Numbered from the stretch's first letter, positions 17,943 to 27,853 are shown. The stretch: 64,000 nt of DNA from UBA9732 sp963599445 (GCA_963599445.1 CAVBWZ010000004.1:92049-156048); one strand, 5' to 3'. Translations and numbers: made by a program. The notes: generated from the letters alone by a model not told the origin.

Positions 17943-17958
17943 TGTTTCACGTGAAACA
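17943..17958. promoter_or_regulatory. parS: parS centromere site 1
   Basis: TGTTTCACGTGAAACA, a perfect copy of the conserved 16-bp bacterial parS palindrome, just after the nifU-like gene and close to parB. Confidence 0.95.
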
Positions 17959-17977
17959 TCAAAAAAAACAAACCATC

Positions 17978-18008
17978 AACCAGGCCAACAAAACACGGCC
18001 TGGTTTTT
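17978..18008 (+). terminator. Rho-independent terminator of the nifU-like gene
   Basis: AACCAGGCC (17978-17986) pairs perfectly with GGCCTGGTT (17997-18005), followed by a run of T. Confidence 0.9.
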
Positions 18009-18060
18009 TATTATCCAAAAACATCAGTAAAAAAAACAAACCAAAAAACAAACATGAATA

Positions 18061-18076
18061 TGTTTCACGTGAAACC
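18061..18076. promoter_or_regulatory. parS: parS centromere site 2
   Basis: TGTTTCACGTGAAACC matches the parS consensus at 15 of 16 positions, 118 bp from site 1. The surrounding 18010-18200 is A-rich and non-coding. Confidence 0.9.
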
Positions 18077-18200
18077 ATCTTCAAGATTAACACATACAAA
18101 TCAGCACATATAAAACCTCACCACGATAATCACTTTCACCTAGAAGTTTCATTTTTGAATTTACTTGGTCTTTTTTTGAAATCATCCCAAACCAAAGAAA

Positions 18201-18233
18201 AACCGCATTCCAGATAGCTAGAATGCGGTTTTT
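18201..18233. terminator. Bidirectional terminator between nifU-like gene and gyrA
   Basis: AACCGCATTC and GAATGCGGTT form a perfect 10-bp stem with a 10-nt loop. T follows on the plus side, and A-rich sequence on the left gives a U-run for the leftward gyrA transcript. Confidence 0.85.
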
Positions 18234-18286
18234 ACTTATAGTTACTATTAATAGTAACAGAATGATTTAGCCTTTAAGGCCTGTTT

Positions 18287-20806
18287 TTACTCATTTGAAG
18301 AATCATCTACATTGCTTTCAACAATCATTCCTACTTCGGAAATGTTTGTATTGTCTGAATTTTCAGATTCAACTTCCTCTTCCTGATAGTCCGTCACTGT
18401 CATTGCAACAATATAGTCATCAGATGTCTTCATCTTTACGACACTTACACCGGTTGCGCTTCTTCCCTGAGACGAGATTCCGTTCACATGGGTCCTTATG
18501 GTCTGACCTTTCTTTGTTATGCACACAAGGTCGTTTTCATCGTTAACTCCAAGAGCCGAAACAAGATATGTTCCTTCTTGCAGTTTATAGATAAGCTGCC
18601 CCATTGTGCCTCTGCTATGGGATTTGAAGAGGTCGAAGTCAACCTGCTTTCCTTTTCCGGTCTCAGTCACAAGCACTACGTTCTTGCCTTCCTCAACCTT
18701 TACAAGCCCAATGACTTCATCGTCTTCTGCAAGCTTGATACCTCTCACACCATGTGCAGTACGTCCCATGACCCTTACATCGTCAACGCTGAACCTAAGG
18801 CCCTTGCCCTTCTTCGTCACTATCATGGCTTCGTCACCAGGATGTACGAACTCGCACTTTATGAGGGAATCGCCTTCGTCAAGTATTATGGCCTTGATTC
18901 CGTTCTTACGGGCATTGATGAAGTCGTTGAGAGCCACCTGCTTCACTACACCGCGACTTGTCGCCATGAGAATGAACTCGTCGTCTGCAAAGTCCTTGAA
19001 GTCGATGATCGCCGATACGCTCTCACCAGGATCCATCTTTGGAAGGATGGCCTTGAGACTTGTTCCCTTTCCAACCTTCTGTCCTTCCGGAAGCTCCCAC
19101 ACTTCAAGGCAGTATGCCTTTCCAAAGTTGGTGACGAACAGGATGTGGTCATGAGAGAAAGCGGAGAACATATGCTCTACGAAGTCCTCGTCCCTGAGCG
19201 ATGCTCCCTTGACTCCCTTGCCGCCTCTTCCCTGTGACTTGTACTCGTCGGCAGGGACTCTCTTGACGAAGCCTTTGTTTGTTATGACGACTACGACATC
19301 CTCCTTCTTGATGAAGTCCTTGTCTACAAGTCCGCCAATCTCCCTAAGGTCTATCTCAGTCCTTCTGTCGTCGCCGTACTCGGCGGAGAGCTCATGGATC
19401 TCCTTCTCGACCTCATGCATGAATTTCTCGTTGTCTGAAAGGAGATCTCTGAAGAACGCAATTCTGACTTCGAGCTCCGCAAGTTCGTCTATTATCTCCT
19501 GCGTCTCCATATGGCTGAGCCTTCCAAGTCGCATCTGGATGATGGCACCCGACTGTTTGTCTGAAAGTCCGAAACGGGCCTGGAGCTTGAGGGATGCATC
19601 CGCATTGTCATCGGCCTTCTTGATGATGTCGATGACTTCGTCGATGTTCTCAAGGCCAATCTTGAGTCCAAGGAGTATGTGCTCCCTTTCAAGTGCCTTG
19701 TTGAGGTCGAAGTTCGTCCTTCTTCTTATGACGTCCTTTCTGTGTTCAAGGTAGCAGCACAGCATGTCCTTGAGGTTGAGGCACTTTGGACGGCCATCTA
19801 CAAGAGCCAGGTTGTTGACATTGAAGTTGGTCTCGAGCTGAGTGTTCCAGAATAGGTGATTGACTGCAATCTCAGGCACCGCATCCTTCTTGAGCTCTAT
19901 GACGACCCTTATTCCATCCTTTCCGGATTCGTCGCGCACCTCTGAGACATCCTTTAGTACGTCGTCCTTCCTAAGTGCGTCTATGTGCTTTACAAGCTCT
20001 GCCTTGTTCACTTGATAAGGTATTTCAGTGAATACAATTGCATCATGGGTCTTACGCTCCTCTATGTGGTAGCGGCCTCTCATCACGATCTTTCCGCGAC
20101 CAGTCTCAAAGGCATCCCTTATTCCCTTTACTCCGCACACTATGCCGGCTGTAGGGAAGTCAGGTCCCTTGATGTAGTTCATAAGCTCAAGGATGGTGAT
20201 GTCCGGATTCTCTATGAGGGCGCAAAGGGCATCGCATATCTCCCTAAGGTTGTGGGGAGCCATGTTGGTGGCCATACCTACGGCGATTCCGCTCGTTCCG
20301 TTTGCAAGCAGGAACGGGAAGCCTGCAGGAAGGACCTCAGGTTCCTTGAGGGATTCGTCGAAGTTTGGAACGAAGTTCACAGTGTCCTTGTCTATGTCTG
20401 CAAGCATGAGTTCGCCCATCTTGCCCATCTTGGCCTCTGTGTATCTGTATGCTGCAGGTGGGTCGCCGTCTATGGAACCAAAGTTCCCCTGCGGCTTTAT
20501 GACCGGGTACCTCATTGAGAAGTCCTGAGCAAGCCTTACAAGTGCATCGTAGACGGATGCGTCTCCATGTGGGTGGAACTTACCAAGAACGTCTCCAACG
20601 GTCCTTGCACACTTCTTGAACGAACCTGTGGATTTGATTCCAAGGTCGTACATATCGTACAGAATCCTTCTATGGACCGGTTTGAGTCCATCGCGGACAT
20701 CAGGAAGGGCCCTGCTGACTATGACGGACATGGCATAGTCAAGGTAGGACTTCCTCATCTCCTCGGATATATCCTTCACAAACACTCTGTTTTCATTGTT
20801 TTCCAT
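18287..20806 (-). CDS. gyrA: DNA gyrase subunit A
   Basis: 839 aa. Breakage-reunion domain with the catalytic tyrosine Y122 (AAYRYTEAKM) and a C-terminal beta-pinwheel (about 510-800) with the GyrA box QGRGGKG. An acidic, asparagine/serine-rich tail ends the protein. The quinolone-determining region reads GKFHPHGDASVYDALVR, placing Ala at position 83 and Asp at 87; Ala83 is associated with natural quinolone insensitivity in treponemes. It follows gyrB by 14 bp with its own GGAGGA site. Confidence 0.97.
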   Translation of the reverse strand: MENNENRVFVKDISEEMRKSYLDYAMSVIVSRALPDVRDGLKPVHRRILYDMYDLGIKSTGSFKKCARTVGDVLGKFHPHGDASVYDALVRLAQDFSMRYPVIKPQGNFGSIDGDPPAAYRYTEAKMGKMGELMLADIDKDTVNFVPNFDESLKEPEVLPAGFPFLLANGTSGIAVGMATNMAPHNLREICDALCALIENPDITILELMNYIKGPDFPTAGIVCGVKGIRDAFETGRGKIVMRGRYHIEERKTHDAIVFTEIPYQVNKAELVKHIDALRKDDVLKDVSEVRDESGKDGIRVVIELKKDAVPEIAVNHLFWNTQLETNFNVNNLALVDGRPKCLNLKDMLCCYLEHRKDVIRRRTNFDLNKALEREHILLGLKIGLENIDEVIDIIKKADDNADASLKLQARFGLSDKQSGAIIQMRLGRLSHMETQEIIDELAELEVRIAFFRDLLSDNEKFMHEVEKEIHELSAEYGDDRRTEIDLREIGGLVDKDFIKKEDVVVVITNKGFVKRVPADEYKSQGRGGKGVKGASLRDEDFVEHMFSAFSHDHILFVTNFGKAYCLEVWELPEGQKVGKGTSLKAILPKMDPGESVSAIIDFKDFADDEFILMATSRGVVKQVALNDFINARKNGIKAIILDEGDSLIKCEFVHPGDEAMIVTKKGKGLRFSVDDVRVMGRTAHGVRGIKLAEDDEVIGLVKVEEGKNVVLVTETGKGKQVDFDLFKSHSRGTMGQLIYKLQEGTYLVSALGVNDENDLVCITKKGQTIRTHVNGISSQGRSATGVSVVKMKTSDDYIVAMTVTDYQEEEVESENSDNTNISEVGMIVESNVDDSSNE

Positions 20807-20820
20807 ACATAGTCCTCCAA

Positions 20821-22854
20821 TCAGGCATCGATCTGCGCATATGTGGCGTTCTTTTCAATGAAGTCGCGTCGTGGCTCGACCTCTTCGCCCATGAGCATGG
20901 AGAACACCTGGTCGGCCTCCACTGCATCTGCAAGATGAACCTGGGTTATGAACCTGGTCTCTGGATTCATGGTCGTCTCCCAAAGCTGTTCGGGGTTCAT
21001 TTCACCAAGACCTTTGTATCTTTGTATCTTCACGTTCTTGGAATCGCTCTCCGTCTCTCCGTGGGTCTCAAGGATATCGGCCTTCTCATTGTCGTCGAAG
21101 GCATAGAAGTCCTTGCCCTTTATGGAGATCTTGTAGAGAGGAGGCATTGCGAAGTACACGTATCCGGCTTCGATGAGAGGTCTCATGTACCTGAAGAAGA
21201 ACGTAAGGAGGAGGGTTCTGATGTGGGAGCCGTCGACATCGGCATCGGCCATGATGATGACCTTGTGGTAGCGTGCCCTCGATGGGTCGAACGAAGCGCC
21301 AAGCCCTGCACCAATGGAATCGATGACGGGCTGCAGCTTGTCGTTGCCTTCAACCTTGTCCTCTCGCGTCTTCTCGACGTTGAGCATCTTTCCCCAAAGA
21401 GGAAGGATGGCCTGAGTTCTTCTATCACGTCCCTGTTTGGCGCTTCCACCTGCAGAATCTCCCTCCACGATGAAAATTTCGCACTGTGACGGGTCTTTTT
21501 CGGAACAGTCGGCAAGTTTTCCAGGAAGGCTGACACCACCTTTCTTACGGGCGTTCTCGCGTGCCTTCTTGGCAGCGATCCTGGCCTTTGATGAGGCAAT
21601 GGTCTTCTCAAGGATTGGAAGGACCATGCTTGGGTTCTCGTCGAAATAGTCGTTGAGCTTCTGGTAGACGAAGCTGTAGACAAGTCCCTGGACGTATGAG
21701 TTTCCAAGCTTCATCTTGGTCTGTCCTTCGAACTGAGGGTTCGTTATCTTGACCGACACGACGGCGCTGAGTCCTTCCCTTACGTCAGAGTTGAAGCCTT
21801 CCTTGAAGTCATCCGATTCAAAGAACGCCTCTGCGCTTTTGCTCTTTCCAACGAACTCCTTTATGTGGAGCGAAAGCTGGTTCCTTATGGCCGCGACCAG
21901 TCCGGTCGTGAAGCCAATGAGGTGTTTTCCACCTTCCCTCGTGTTGATGTTGTTCGCAAACGAGTGGAGGTTCTCATCGAACCTGTCGTTGTACTGCATG
22001 GCGAACTCTATGATGGCCGCTCCATTGTCGTTGGTCCTTTCGCCTGCAAAGTAGATTGGCTCCGTTCCTTCAGGTATGACCTTCTTGTTGTTGTTTATGA
22101 AGCTCACGAAGTCCTTGATTCCACCTTCGAAGTGGAAGACCTTCTCCTCCGGATTCTCCTCCCTGTTGTCTATTGCGGTGATTGTGACGCCCTTGTTCAG
22201 GAATGCAAGTTCCCTGAAACGCTCGCACAGGGTGGAGAAGTTGAAGTCGTCGGACTCCATAATGGTCGTGTCAGGATGGAACTTTATTACGGTTCCAACC
22301 TTGTCAGTGTGGCCAATCTTCTTGACGGGTTCCAAAGGCACTCCGCAACGGTATTCCTGCATATACATGTCAGGATTTCTGTGGACGACGGCCTCCAAAT
22401 GGTCTGAAAGCGCGTTTACGACGCTGACACCTACGCCATGAAGTCCTCCTGAGACCTTGTAGGCTCCGCCGTTGAACTTTCCACCTGCATGGAGGTGGCA
22501 CAGTGCAACTTCAAGGGTGCTTATGCCCTCCGTAGGGTGGATGTCAACCGGGATTCCTCTTCCGTTGTCCTCCACGGTCACATAGTTGCCTTTGTCCAAC
22601 GTCACCCTTATGGTATCGCAGTAGCCAGCCACAGCTTCGTCTATGGAGTTGTCCACTACCTCGTATACAAGATGATGGAGTCCCTCCGGACCTGTGGAAC
22701 CTATATACATTCCAGGCCTTACGCGGACGGCTTCAAGTCCTTTGAGTACCTGGATGTTCTCCCCTGTGTAGTGCTCGGATGCATGCGTCATCTCAGCGAC
22801 GTCGTCATGCTGGACCGGCATTGTCTTCTCTGGATTCATTGTCTCTTCATTCAT
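20821..22854 (-). CDS. gyrB: DNA gyrase subunit B
   Basis: 677 aa. GHKL ATPase domain (VDNSIDEAVAGYC, VEDNGRGIPVD, GGLHGVGVSVVNALS), transducer, Toprim domain with EGDSAGGSAKQGRDRRTQ and DADVDGSHI, and C-terminal GyrA contact. The start MNEETMNPEKTM was chosen because a longer frame to 22944 enters the promoter area; AGGAAGG lies 11 bp upstream and AT-rich TATAAT/TATACT elements precede it. Divergent from dnaA. Confidence 0.96.
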   Translation of the reverse strand: MNEETMNPEKTMPVQHDDVAEMTHASEHYTGENIQVLKGLEAVRVRPGMYIGSTGPEGLHHLVYEVVDNSIDEAVAGYCDTIRVTLDKGNYVTVEDNGRGIPVDIHPTEGISTLEVALCHLHAGGKFNGGAYKVSGGLHGVGVSVVNALSDHLEAVVHRNPDMYMQEYRCGVPLEPVKKIGHTDKVGTVIKFHPDTTIMESDDFNFSTLCERFRELAFLNKGVTITAIDNREENPEEKVFHFEGGIKDFVSFINNNKKVIPEGTEPIYFAGERTNDNGAAIIEFAMQYNDRFDENLHSFANNINTREGGKHLIGFTTGLVAAIRNQLSLHIKEFVGKSKSAEAFFESDDFKEGFNSDVREGLSAVVSVKITNPQFEGQTKMKLGNSYVQGLVYSFVYQKLNDYFDENPSMVLPILEKTIASSKARIAAKKARENARKKGGVSLPGKLADCSEKDPSQCEIFIVEGDSAGGSAKQGRDRRTQAILPLWGKMLNVEKTREDKVEGNDKLQPVIDSIGAGLGASFDPSRARYHKVIIMADADVDGSHIRTLLLTFFFRYMRPLIEAGYVYFAMPPLYKISIKGKDFYAFDDNEKADILETHGETESDSKNVKIQRYKGLGEMNPEQLWETTMNPETRFITQVHLADAVEADQVFSMLMGEEVEPRRDFIEKNATYAQIDA

Positions 22855-22992
22855 CGAATTCGGATCCTTCCTCTCTAAAGATTTTCTCTCACTAGTATAT
22901 ATTATTATATGGGACCTTCTCAAGCACCTTTGGAAAAGCTCCAATGATGCCCTGCAGACTAATCAAACGAATCCAAACGACCAACTCCAACC

Positions 22993-23022
22993 TTGAAACC
23001 AAAGCGTCTATCGTATTATATT
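22993..23022 (+). promoter_or_regulatory. dnaA promoter
   Basis: TTGAAA (22993-22998), 18 bp, TATATT (23017-23022), followed by 6 bp and the dnaA ATG. The expected transcription start is the A of ATG. Confidence 0.75.
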
Positions 23023-23028
23023 TGGGCT

Positions 23029-24450
23029 ATGCCAAACTCTTTTGAAAACTCTACTACAAACCACAACGGTGAAACGTCTTCGCAGCTTTGGGAAAGGACC
23101 ATCTCCCAAATAAGGAACTCCCTCCCTGAAAACGACTTCTCAGTATGGTTCTCTCGTCTTAGATTCGGTGGTGAAGACGATGGAAGGATAACGCTGTACC
23201 TACCGTCCGCATTCTTCAAGGACAAGTTCGAAGACAGCTTCAAATCCATAATAGAGAACACGGCCAGCGAGCTTGGAGGAAGGCCATACACCGTAGTATT
23301 CGAGATAAGAAAAGAGTCCAGCATTCCACAATACGCAGATAAAATGAACGAAACACCACAGAATAGGCCATCATTTGAAAAGCCTGTAGCACAAAAGACA
23401 TCTCAGACCGATGACCTTATGTTCAACCCTTCGTATACGTTCGAATCGTTCGTTTCAGGCGACAACAGCAGCTTTGCATACAATGCATGCATGGCAATAG
23501 CGAAGAATCCGGGGTCTGCATACAACCCATGCCTTCTGTACGGAGGTGTTGGACTTGGAAAGACACACCTGATACAGAGCATAGGAAACTATGTACGAAA
23601 GACTACGAGCTACAAGGTGGTTTATGTCACCGCTGAGAACTTCACCAACGAGTTCATACAGTCGGTAAACGACAACACGCTGCAGCAGTTCAAGAACAAA
23701 TACAGGAAGGCGGACGTCCTTCTCATAGACGACATCCATTTCCTACAGAAGAAGGGTGGAACGCAGGAGGAGCTTTTCAATACGTTCAACGACCTGTACG
23801 ACACAGGACGTCAGATCGTATTCACATGCGATAGACCCGTCGAGGAGCTCACCGACATAACCGACAGGCTTAGAAGCAGGTTCGCAAGAGGCCTGAACAT
23901 AGACCTACTTCCTCCAAACTACGAGACAAGAGTAGCCATTCTCAAGAAGAAGTGCCAGGAAAAAGGGGTCATCTTCAGCAATGAGGTCATCGAATACATA
24001 GCATCCAATATCTCAAGCAACGTAAGGGCGTTGGAATCGTGTCTGACGAAGCTCATAGCCTACAGCACACTCCTTCACAAGGACATCTCGCTTGAAACCG
24101 CCAAGGAGCAGCTCAAGCAGATAATAAACTCGAACAACGATGCATCTGTAATATCCATAGACCTCGTTGTGAAGACCGTTGCAACGTACTTCAACGTCTC
24201 CCAGTTCGACCTCAAAGGAAAGAGCAAGAGCCAGTCCGTTGTGCTTCCACGACAGATAGCCATGTACCTATGTCGCAAGCTGACGGATTTCTCAACAACT
24301 GAAATAGGTTTGGAATTTGGCGGAAAGAACCATACCACCGTCATGTACAACGTCCAGAAGATAGAGTCCAAGCTCAATTCGAGCGACAGCGAGCTTTCGT
24401 CGCTTGTATCAAAACTTGAAAGCCAGATAAAGACAGAGGCAAGAAAATAA
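23029..24450 (+). CDS. dnaA: Chromosomal replication initiator DnaA
   Basis: 473 aa. Domain I (residues 1-85), a variable linker rich in Q, P and T, then AAA+ domain III with Walker A GGVGLGKTHL (near 172) and Walker B LIDDIHFL (near 236). The C-terminal DNA-binding domain IV carries the signature STTEIGLEFGGKNHTTVMY. The start MPNSFENSTT was preferred to an upstream ATG that falls inside the promoter. No Shine-Dalgarno sequence; predicted leaderless. The intergenic space after it carries candidate DnaA boxes. Confidence 0.97.
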   Translation: MPNSFENSTTNHNGETSSQLWERTISQIRNSLPENDFSVWFSRLRFGGEDDGRITLYLPSAFFKDKFEDSFKSIIENTASELGGRPYTVVFEIRKESSIPQYADKMNETPQNRPSFEKPVAQKTSQTDDLMFNPSYTFESFVSGDNSSFAYNACMAIAKNPGSAYNPCLLYGGVGLGKTHLIQSIGNYVRKTTSYKVVYVTAENFTNEFIQSVNDNTLQQFKNKYRKADVLLIDDIHFLQKKGGTQEELFNTFNDLYDTGRQIVFTCDRPVEELTDITDRLRSRFARGLNIDLLPPNYETRVAILKKKCQEKGVIFSNEVIEYIASNISSNVRALESCLTKLIAYSTLLHKDISLETAKEQLKQIINSNNDASVISIDLVVKTVATYFNVSQFDLKGKSKSQSVVLPRQIAMYLCRKLTDFSTTEIGLEFGGKNHTTVMYNVQKIESKLNSSDSELSSLVSKLESQIKTEARK

Positions 24451-24723
24451 GCAGTCAAAGAGGGACTTCCAAAAGGAAGCGATTCACATCACACAGCATG
24501 TTCATAACCTGTTCATAACAGTCGATTGCATGTTCACATCATGTCGATAGAAAACGACACATCGTGGATATGCACAGAAACTGACAGTCTATGAACATGT
24601 CCGTTGAAAAAAATCATGCTTATATAACCAAATAATGCAACGAATTGCTGTATTCTAGACAATTTTTGTGCTATTATTATGACTACTAAAATAAAAAATA
24701 AGATTTCAACATAGGAGACGGCT
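24451..24723. other. oriC: Putative oriC (dnaA-dnaN intergenic region)
   Basis: Contains TGTTCATAA at 24499-24507 and 24510-24518 (11-bp spacing), TGTTCACAT at 24531-24539, an inverted TGTTCATAG at 24589-24597, and CGTGGATATGCACA around 24563, close to TGTGGATAA/TTATGCACA. An AT-rich tract from 24605 to 24715 could be the unwinding element. Gene direction switches around gyrB/dnaA, and parS lies 6.5 kb away, both typical of a bacterial origin. Box identity in this species is inferred. Confidence 0.7.
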
Positions 24724-25827
24724 ATGAAATTTGTTTGCAACAAGAGCGCCATCATCAAGGAGCTGTCGAATGCTCTGGACTTCACATCACAGAGAAACAC
24801 CATTGCAGTATACGCCAACGTCTGCCTAGTCCTCGCAGGCGACAACCTCACGTTGAAGGCCACGGACCAGAAGATGAGCTATGTCTCCGAGATAACCGTC
24901 CAAGGAATCGAAGACGGTTCCACAACCGTCCTCTGCGACAAGTTCCTCAACGTCGTCAAGAACCTTCCTGAAGCCGACATAGTGTTCGAAACCAGCGAAG
25001 ACAAGATAAGCATAAAGCCTGAGAACCAGTCCATTGACTTCAAGCTCAGGACCATAGAGGCATCGGCCTTCCCAAGCCTTACATTTGCGGATGAGGATTC
25101 GTTCTTCAAGGTATCCCAGAAGGATTTCACGGATATGATCAATCAGGTCATATTCGCAGTCAGCGACGACGAGTCCAAGTTCGCCATGAACGGCGCCCTC
25201 CTTGAGAAGAACGGCAACTCGCTTGTCATGGTTGGAACGGACGGTCGCCGCCTCTCCTATATATGCAGACAGCTTGAGACCGATATCCCTGACTTCTCAA
25301 AGGCTACGATTCCAAGCAAGTTCCTTCTTCTCGTGAAGAAGATGTCCATAAACGAAGGCGATTTCGATGTGTGCGTAGGCGACAACACAATCTCCATCCG
25401 CTTTGGAAGCTGCACGATATCTTCGTCACTCATAAAGAACGACTTTCCTGCATACAAGCGCGTCATCCCAGAAAGGCAGAGCAAGGTGTGCATCGTAAAC
25501 ATAGAAGCGCTTTCAGACGCTCTCAAGAGAGTCTCACTGCTTGTCGAGAACAAGTACAAGAAGGTCATACTCGAGTTCAACGACAACAAGCTTTCAGTCT
25601 ACTGCGATGAAAGCGATGTAGGTGCTGGACGTGAGGTCATAGACTGCAGATACGAAGACGAGCCTGTGAAGTGCGCAATGAACTTCACGTATCTCCTCAG
25701 CCCCCTCAAGGTCATGGATGGAAAGGAGGCCAGAATAGAGTTCAGCGAACCAGGAAGGCCTTTTACGATCAAATCCGAGCCTGAAAGGGATTATCTGCAC
25801 GTGATAATGCCAATGAACATAAACTGA
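24724..25827 (+). CDS. dnaN: DNA polymerase III beta sliding clamp
   Basis: 367 aa, the standard clamp length, three repeated subdomains. Recognisable stretches are MKFVCNKSAIIKELSNAL at the start, GTDGRRLSYI in the middle and the C-terminal peptide ending VIMPMNIN, which forms part of the partner-binding pocket. A GGAGA site precedes the ATG. recF follows after 8 bp, the classical dnaA-dnaN-recF order. Confidence 0.97.
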   Translation: MKFVCNKSAIIKELSNALDFTSQRNTIAVYANVCLVLAGDNLTLKATDQKMSYVSEITVQGIEDGSTTVLCDKFLNVVKNLPEADIVFETSEDKISIKPENQSIDFKLRTIEASAFPSLTFADEDSFFKVSQKDFTDMINQVIFAVSDDESKFAMNGALLEKNGNSLVMVGTDGRRLSYICRQLETDIPDFSKATIPSKFLLLVKKMSINEGDFDVCVGDNTISIRFGSCTISSSLIKNDFPAYKRVIPERQSKVCIVNIEALSDALKRVSLLVENKYKKVILEFNDNKLSVYCDESDVGAGREVIDCRYEDEPVKCAMNFTYLLSPLKVMDGKEARIEFSEPGRPFTIKSEPERDYLHVIMPMNIN

Positions 25828-25835
25828 TAGGACAG

Positions 25836-26942
25836 ATGCTTATAGAGAAGCTGTCCTTCACAGGGTTCAGAAACCTAAAGGACCGCAGTGTAGATACATC
25901 GTTCAAGCAAGTCATACTCAAGGGTGAAAACGGACAGGGAAAGACCAACTTTCTTGAGTCCATATATCTGCTGTGCTATGGCTCTTCGTTCAGAACCCAG
26001 AATCTGAGGGATGTCGTAGCCCATGGCGATGGTTTCTTTCGTGTGGGCTCGTCGTTCGAGGATGTCCAGGGTCTTGGACGTTCTGTGGATATTGCGTTTG
26101 AAGATGGAAGGAAACGCATACGGCTGGATGGTAAGGAGATAAAGGACAGAAAGGAGCTTATCTACAGCATCCCGTGCATTGCGTTCACCCATGACGACAT
26201 AGAGTTCGTAAGAGGCGAGCCTGAAAACAGAAGGCGTTTCTTCGACCAGACCATGTCCATGTACGATCCGGTGTTCTTCGATGACCTGCGTAGGTACAAA
26301 CAGGTTCTAAGACAGCGCAACGCGGCTTTGAAAAGCCAGAAAACGTCCCTCCTTGACGTCTATGACGAAAAGCTTGCTGCATACGGCATTCCAATAATGA
26401 AGGCAAGGATGGGCGTTCTCGATTCGTTCCTTGCAATATTCCCGGACATCTACAATGCAGTTTCGCAGGAGGATAGGGCCATAGGCATTTCATATAGGCC
26501 TTCTTGGTCCGATTGCGTTGAAAAAGGTCTTGATGTGGATTCCGTTGCAAAGAGGCTTCGTTCACAAAGGGAGACTGACATAAGGATGTCCACGACTACA
26601 AGCGGCCCCCACAGGGACAGGTTCACCGTCACTGACTCCCATGGACCTTTTGTAAGCAACGCCTCCACCGGTCAGATGCGCCTTGCATCTTTGGTCTTTA
26701 GGTCGGCCCAAGCTGCATTCTACAGGCAAAAGACTGGAATGAATCCAATATTCCTAATAGACGATGTCCTATTGGAGCTTGATTCTACCAAAAGAGCAAG
26801 ATATCTTGCGTATCTAGGCCATTATAACCAAGCTTTCTTCACCTTTCTTCCAGAAGAGAAGTACTTTGGTTCCTTCTTTGACATGAATGATGGAAACACC
26901 AAGGTCTATAAGGTTGTAGAGGGGGATTTCCTTGATGAATGA
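25836..26942 (+). CDS. recF: DNA replication and repair protein RecF
   Basis: 368 aa SMC-like ATPase that helps load RecA at gaps together with RecOR. Walker A GENGQGKTNFLE lies near residue 30. The ABC signature region is STGQMRLASLVF, with Walker B IFLIDDVLLELD. No strong ribosome binding site, consistent with coupling to dnaN 8 bp upstream. The 3' end overlaps dciA by 8 bp. Confidence 0.96.
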   Translation: MLIEKLSFTGFRNLKDRSVDTSFKQVILKGENGQGKTNFLESIYLLCYGSSFRTQNLRDVVAHGDGFFRVGSSFEDVQGLGRSVDIAFEDGRKRIRLDGKEIKDRKELIYSIPCIAFTHDDIEFVRGEPENRRRFFDQTMSMYDPVFFDDLRRYKQVLRQRNAALKSQKTSLLDVYDEKLAAYGIPIMKARMGVLDSFLAIFPDIYNAVSQEDRAIGISYRPSWSDCVEKGLDVDSVAKRLRSQRETDIRMSTTTSGPHRDRFTVTDSHGPFVSNASTGQMRLASLVFRSAQAAFYRQKTGMNPIFLIDDVLLELDSTKRARYLAYLGHYNQAFFTFLPEEKYFGSFFDMNDGNTKVYKVVEGDFLDE

Positions 26943-27339
26943 CATGATGGATGATTTGCTGAACGATGGGATGGGCAATGAAAGAAATGCAGGAAAGGCA
27001 AGCTACAAAAGGGATTTGTACAGCCCATTGTCACCAGAGGACCCGGTAGATGGAAGTCTCTTTGTGGACCAGGTCCTAATGAGGTTTGGGATAGACCCAA
27101 ACGAACCATCAAACCAACTTGCCATGAGGTGGCATGACATAGTTGGCGAAGAGGTCTCCAAACATGTATTCTTCGAGAAGATAGATGGTGAAGCAGTGCA
27201 TATCGCATGTGACAATCCATCCATGGCTTCGTATATGAAGATAAACGGAAACGACGTGATAAAGAAGATAAAGGCTGTATTCCCAGAACTTGAAGTCAAG
27301 AAGATCCAAGTGAGGGTTGTGCCAACCAGGAGGTACTGA
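26935..27339 (+). CDS. dciA: DUF721/DciA family protein (probable helicase loader)
   Basis: 134 aa. The central region FVDQVLMRFGIDPNEPSNQL, WHDIVGEEVSKHV and HIACDNPSMASYM is the DUF721 fold. In other bacteria DciA loads the replicative helicase DnaB; it is the likely ancestral loader where DnaC/DnaI are absent. Its place inside the dnaA-dnaN-recF string supports that role. The start is ATG 26935 (a TTG lies 3 bp earlier), with GAGGGGG upstream inside recF. Confidence 0.85.
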   Translation: MNDMMDDLLNDGMGNERNAGKASYKRDLYSPLSPEDPVDGSLFVDQVLMRFGIDPNEPSNQLAMRWHDIVGEEVSKHVFFEKIDGEAVHIACDNPSMASYMKINGNDVIKKIKAVFPELEVKKIQVRVVPTRRY

Positions 27340-27340
27340 A

Positions 27341-27799
27341 ATGAAGGAAAGGACGTTCATCGCGATCAAGCCCGATGCCGTACAAAGAGGTCTTATAGGT
27401 AGGATAATAGCCCGTATCGAGGAGAAGGGCTATAAAATCGTAGCACTCAAGATGCTTCATGTTACCAAAGAGCAGGCTGCGGCCCATTATGCCGAGCATG
27501 TTGGAAAGCCATTCTATCCAAACCTGGTCAAGTTCATAATGAGCGCCCCAATAGTGGCCATGGTGTTGGAAGGTGAGGATGCAATACTTGGGATGCGTCA
27601 GATCATGGGGAAGACCAATCCTTCCAATGCAGAGGTTGGAACCATACGTGGCGACTTCTCACCTGAGATGAGCTACAATGTAATCCATGGATCCGATGGC
27701 CCTGAGAGCGCTGAAAGGGAGATTGCGATCTACTTCAAGCCGGAAGAGATCTGTGAATGGAAGACCATGTTCGAGATAGTCAAGGAGAACAATGGCTGA
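27341..27799 (+). CDS. ndk: Nucleoside diphosphate kinase
   Basis: 152 aa. Transfers the gamma phosphate between nucleoside triphosphates and diphosphates through a phosphohistidine. The active-site motif NVIHGSDGPESAEREI is intact, and ERTFIAIKPDAVQRGLIG is the usual opening. The ATG is 1 bp after the dciA stop with AGGAGG upstream, so it is the last gene of the dnaN-recF-dciA-ndk run. Confidence 0.97.
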   Translation: MKERTFIAIKPDAVQRGLIGRIIARIEEKGYKIVALKMLHVTKEQAAAHYAEHVGKPFYPNLVKFIMSAPIVAMVLEGEDAILGMRQIMGKTNPSNAEVGTIRGDFSPEMSYNVIHGSDGPESAEREIAIYFKPEEICEWKTMFEIVKENNG

Positions 27800-27853
27800 A
27801 GCGAAGGCAAGGGCAGCAAGAGCGAATGCAAAAGGTGAGTATCAAAAGCGCTC

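Noticed and set aside
17942..18217. 91-codon rightward ORF beginning MFHVKHQKKQ
   Set aside because: It starts inside parS and runs through a terminator and the second parS; the product is low-complexity with no ribosome binding site.
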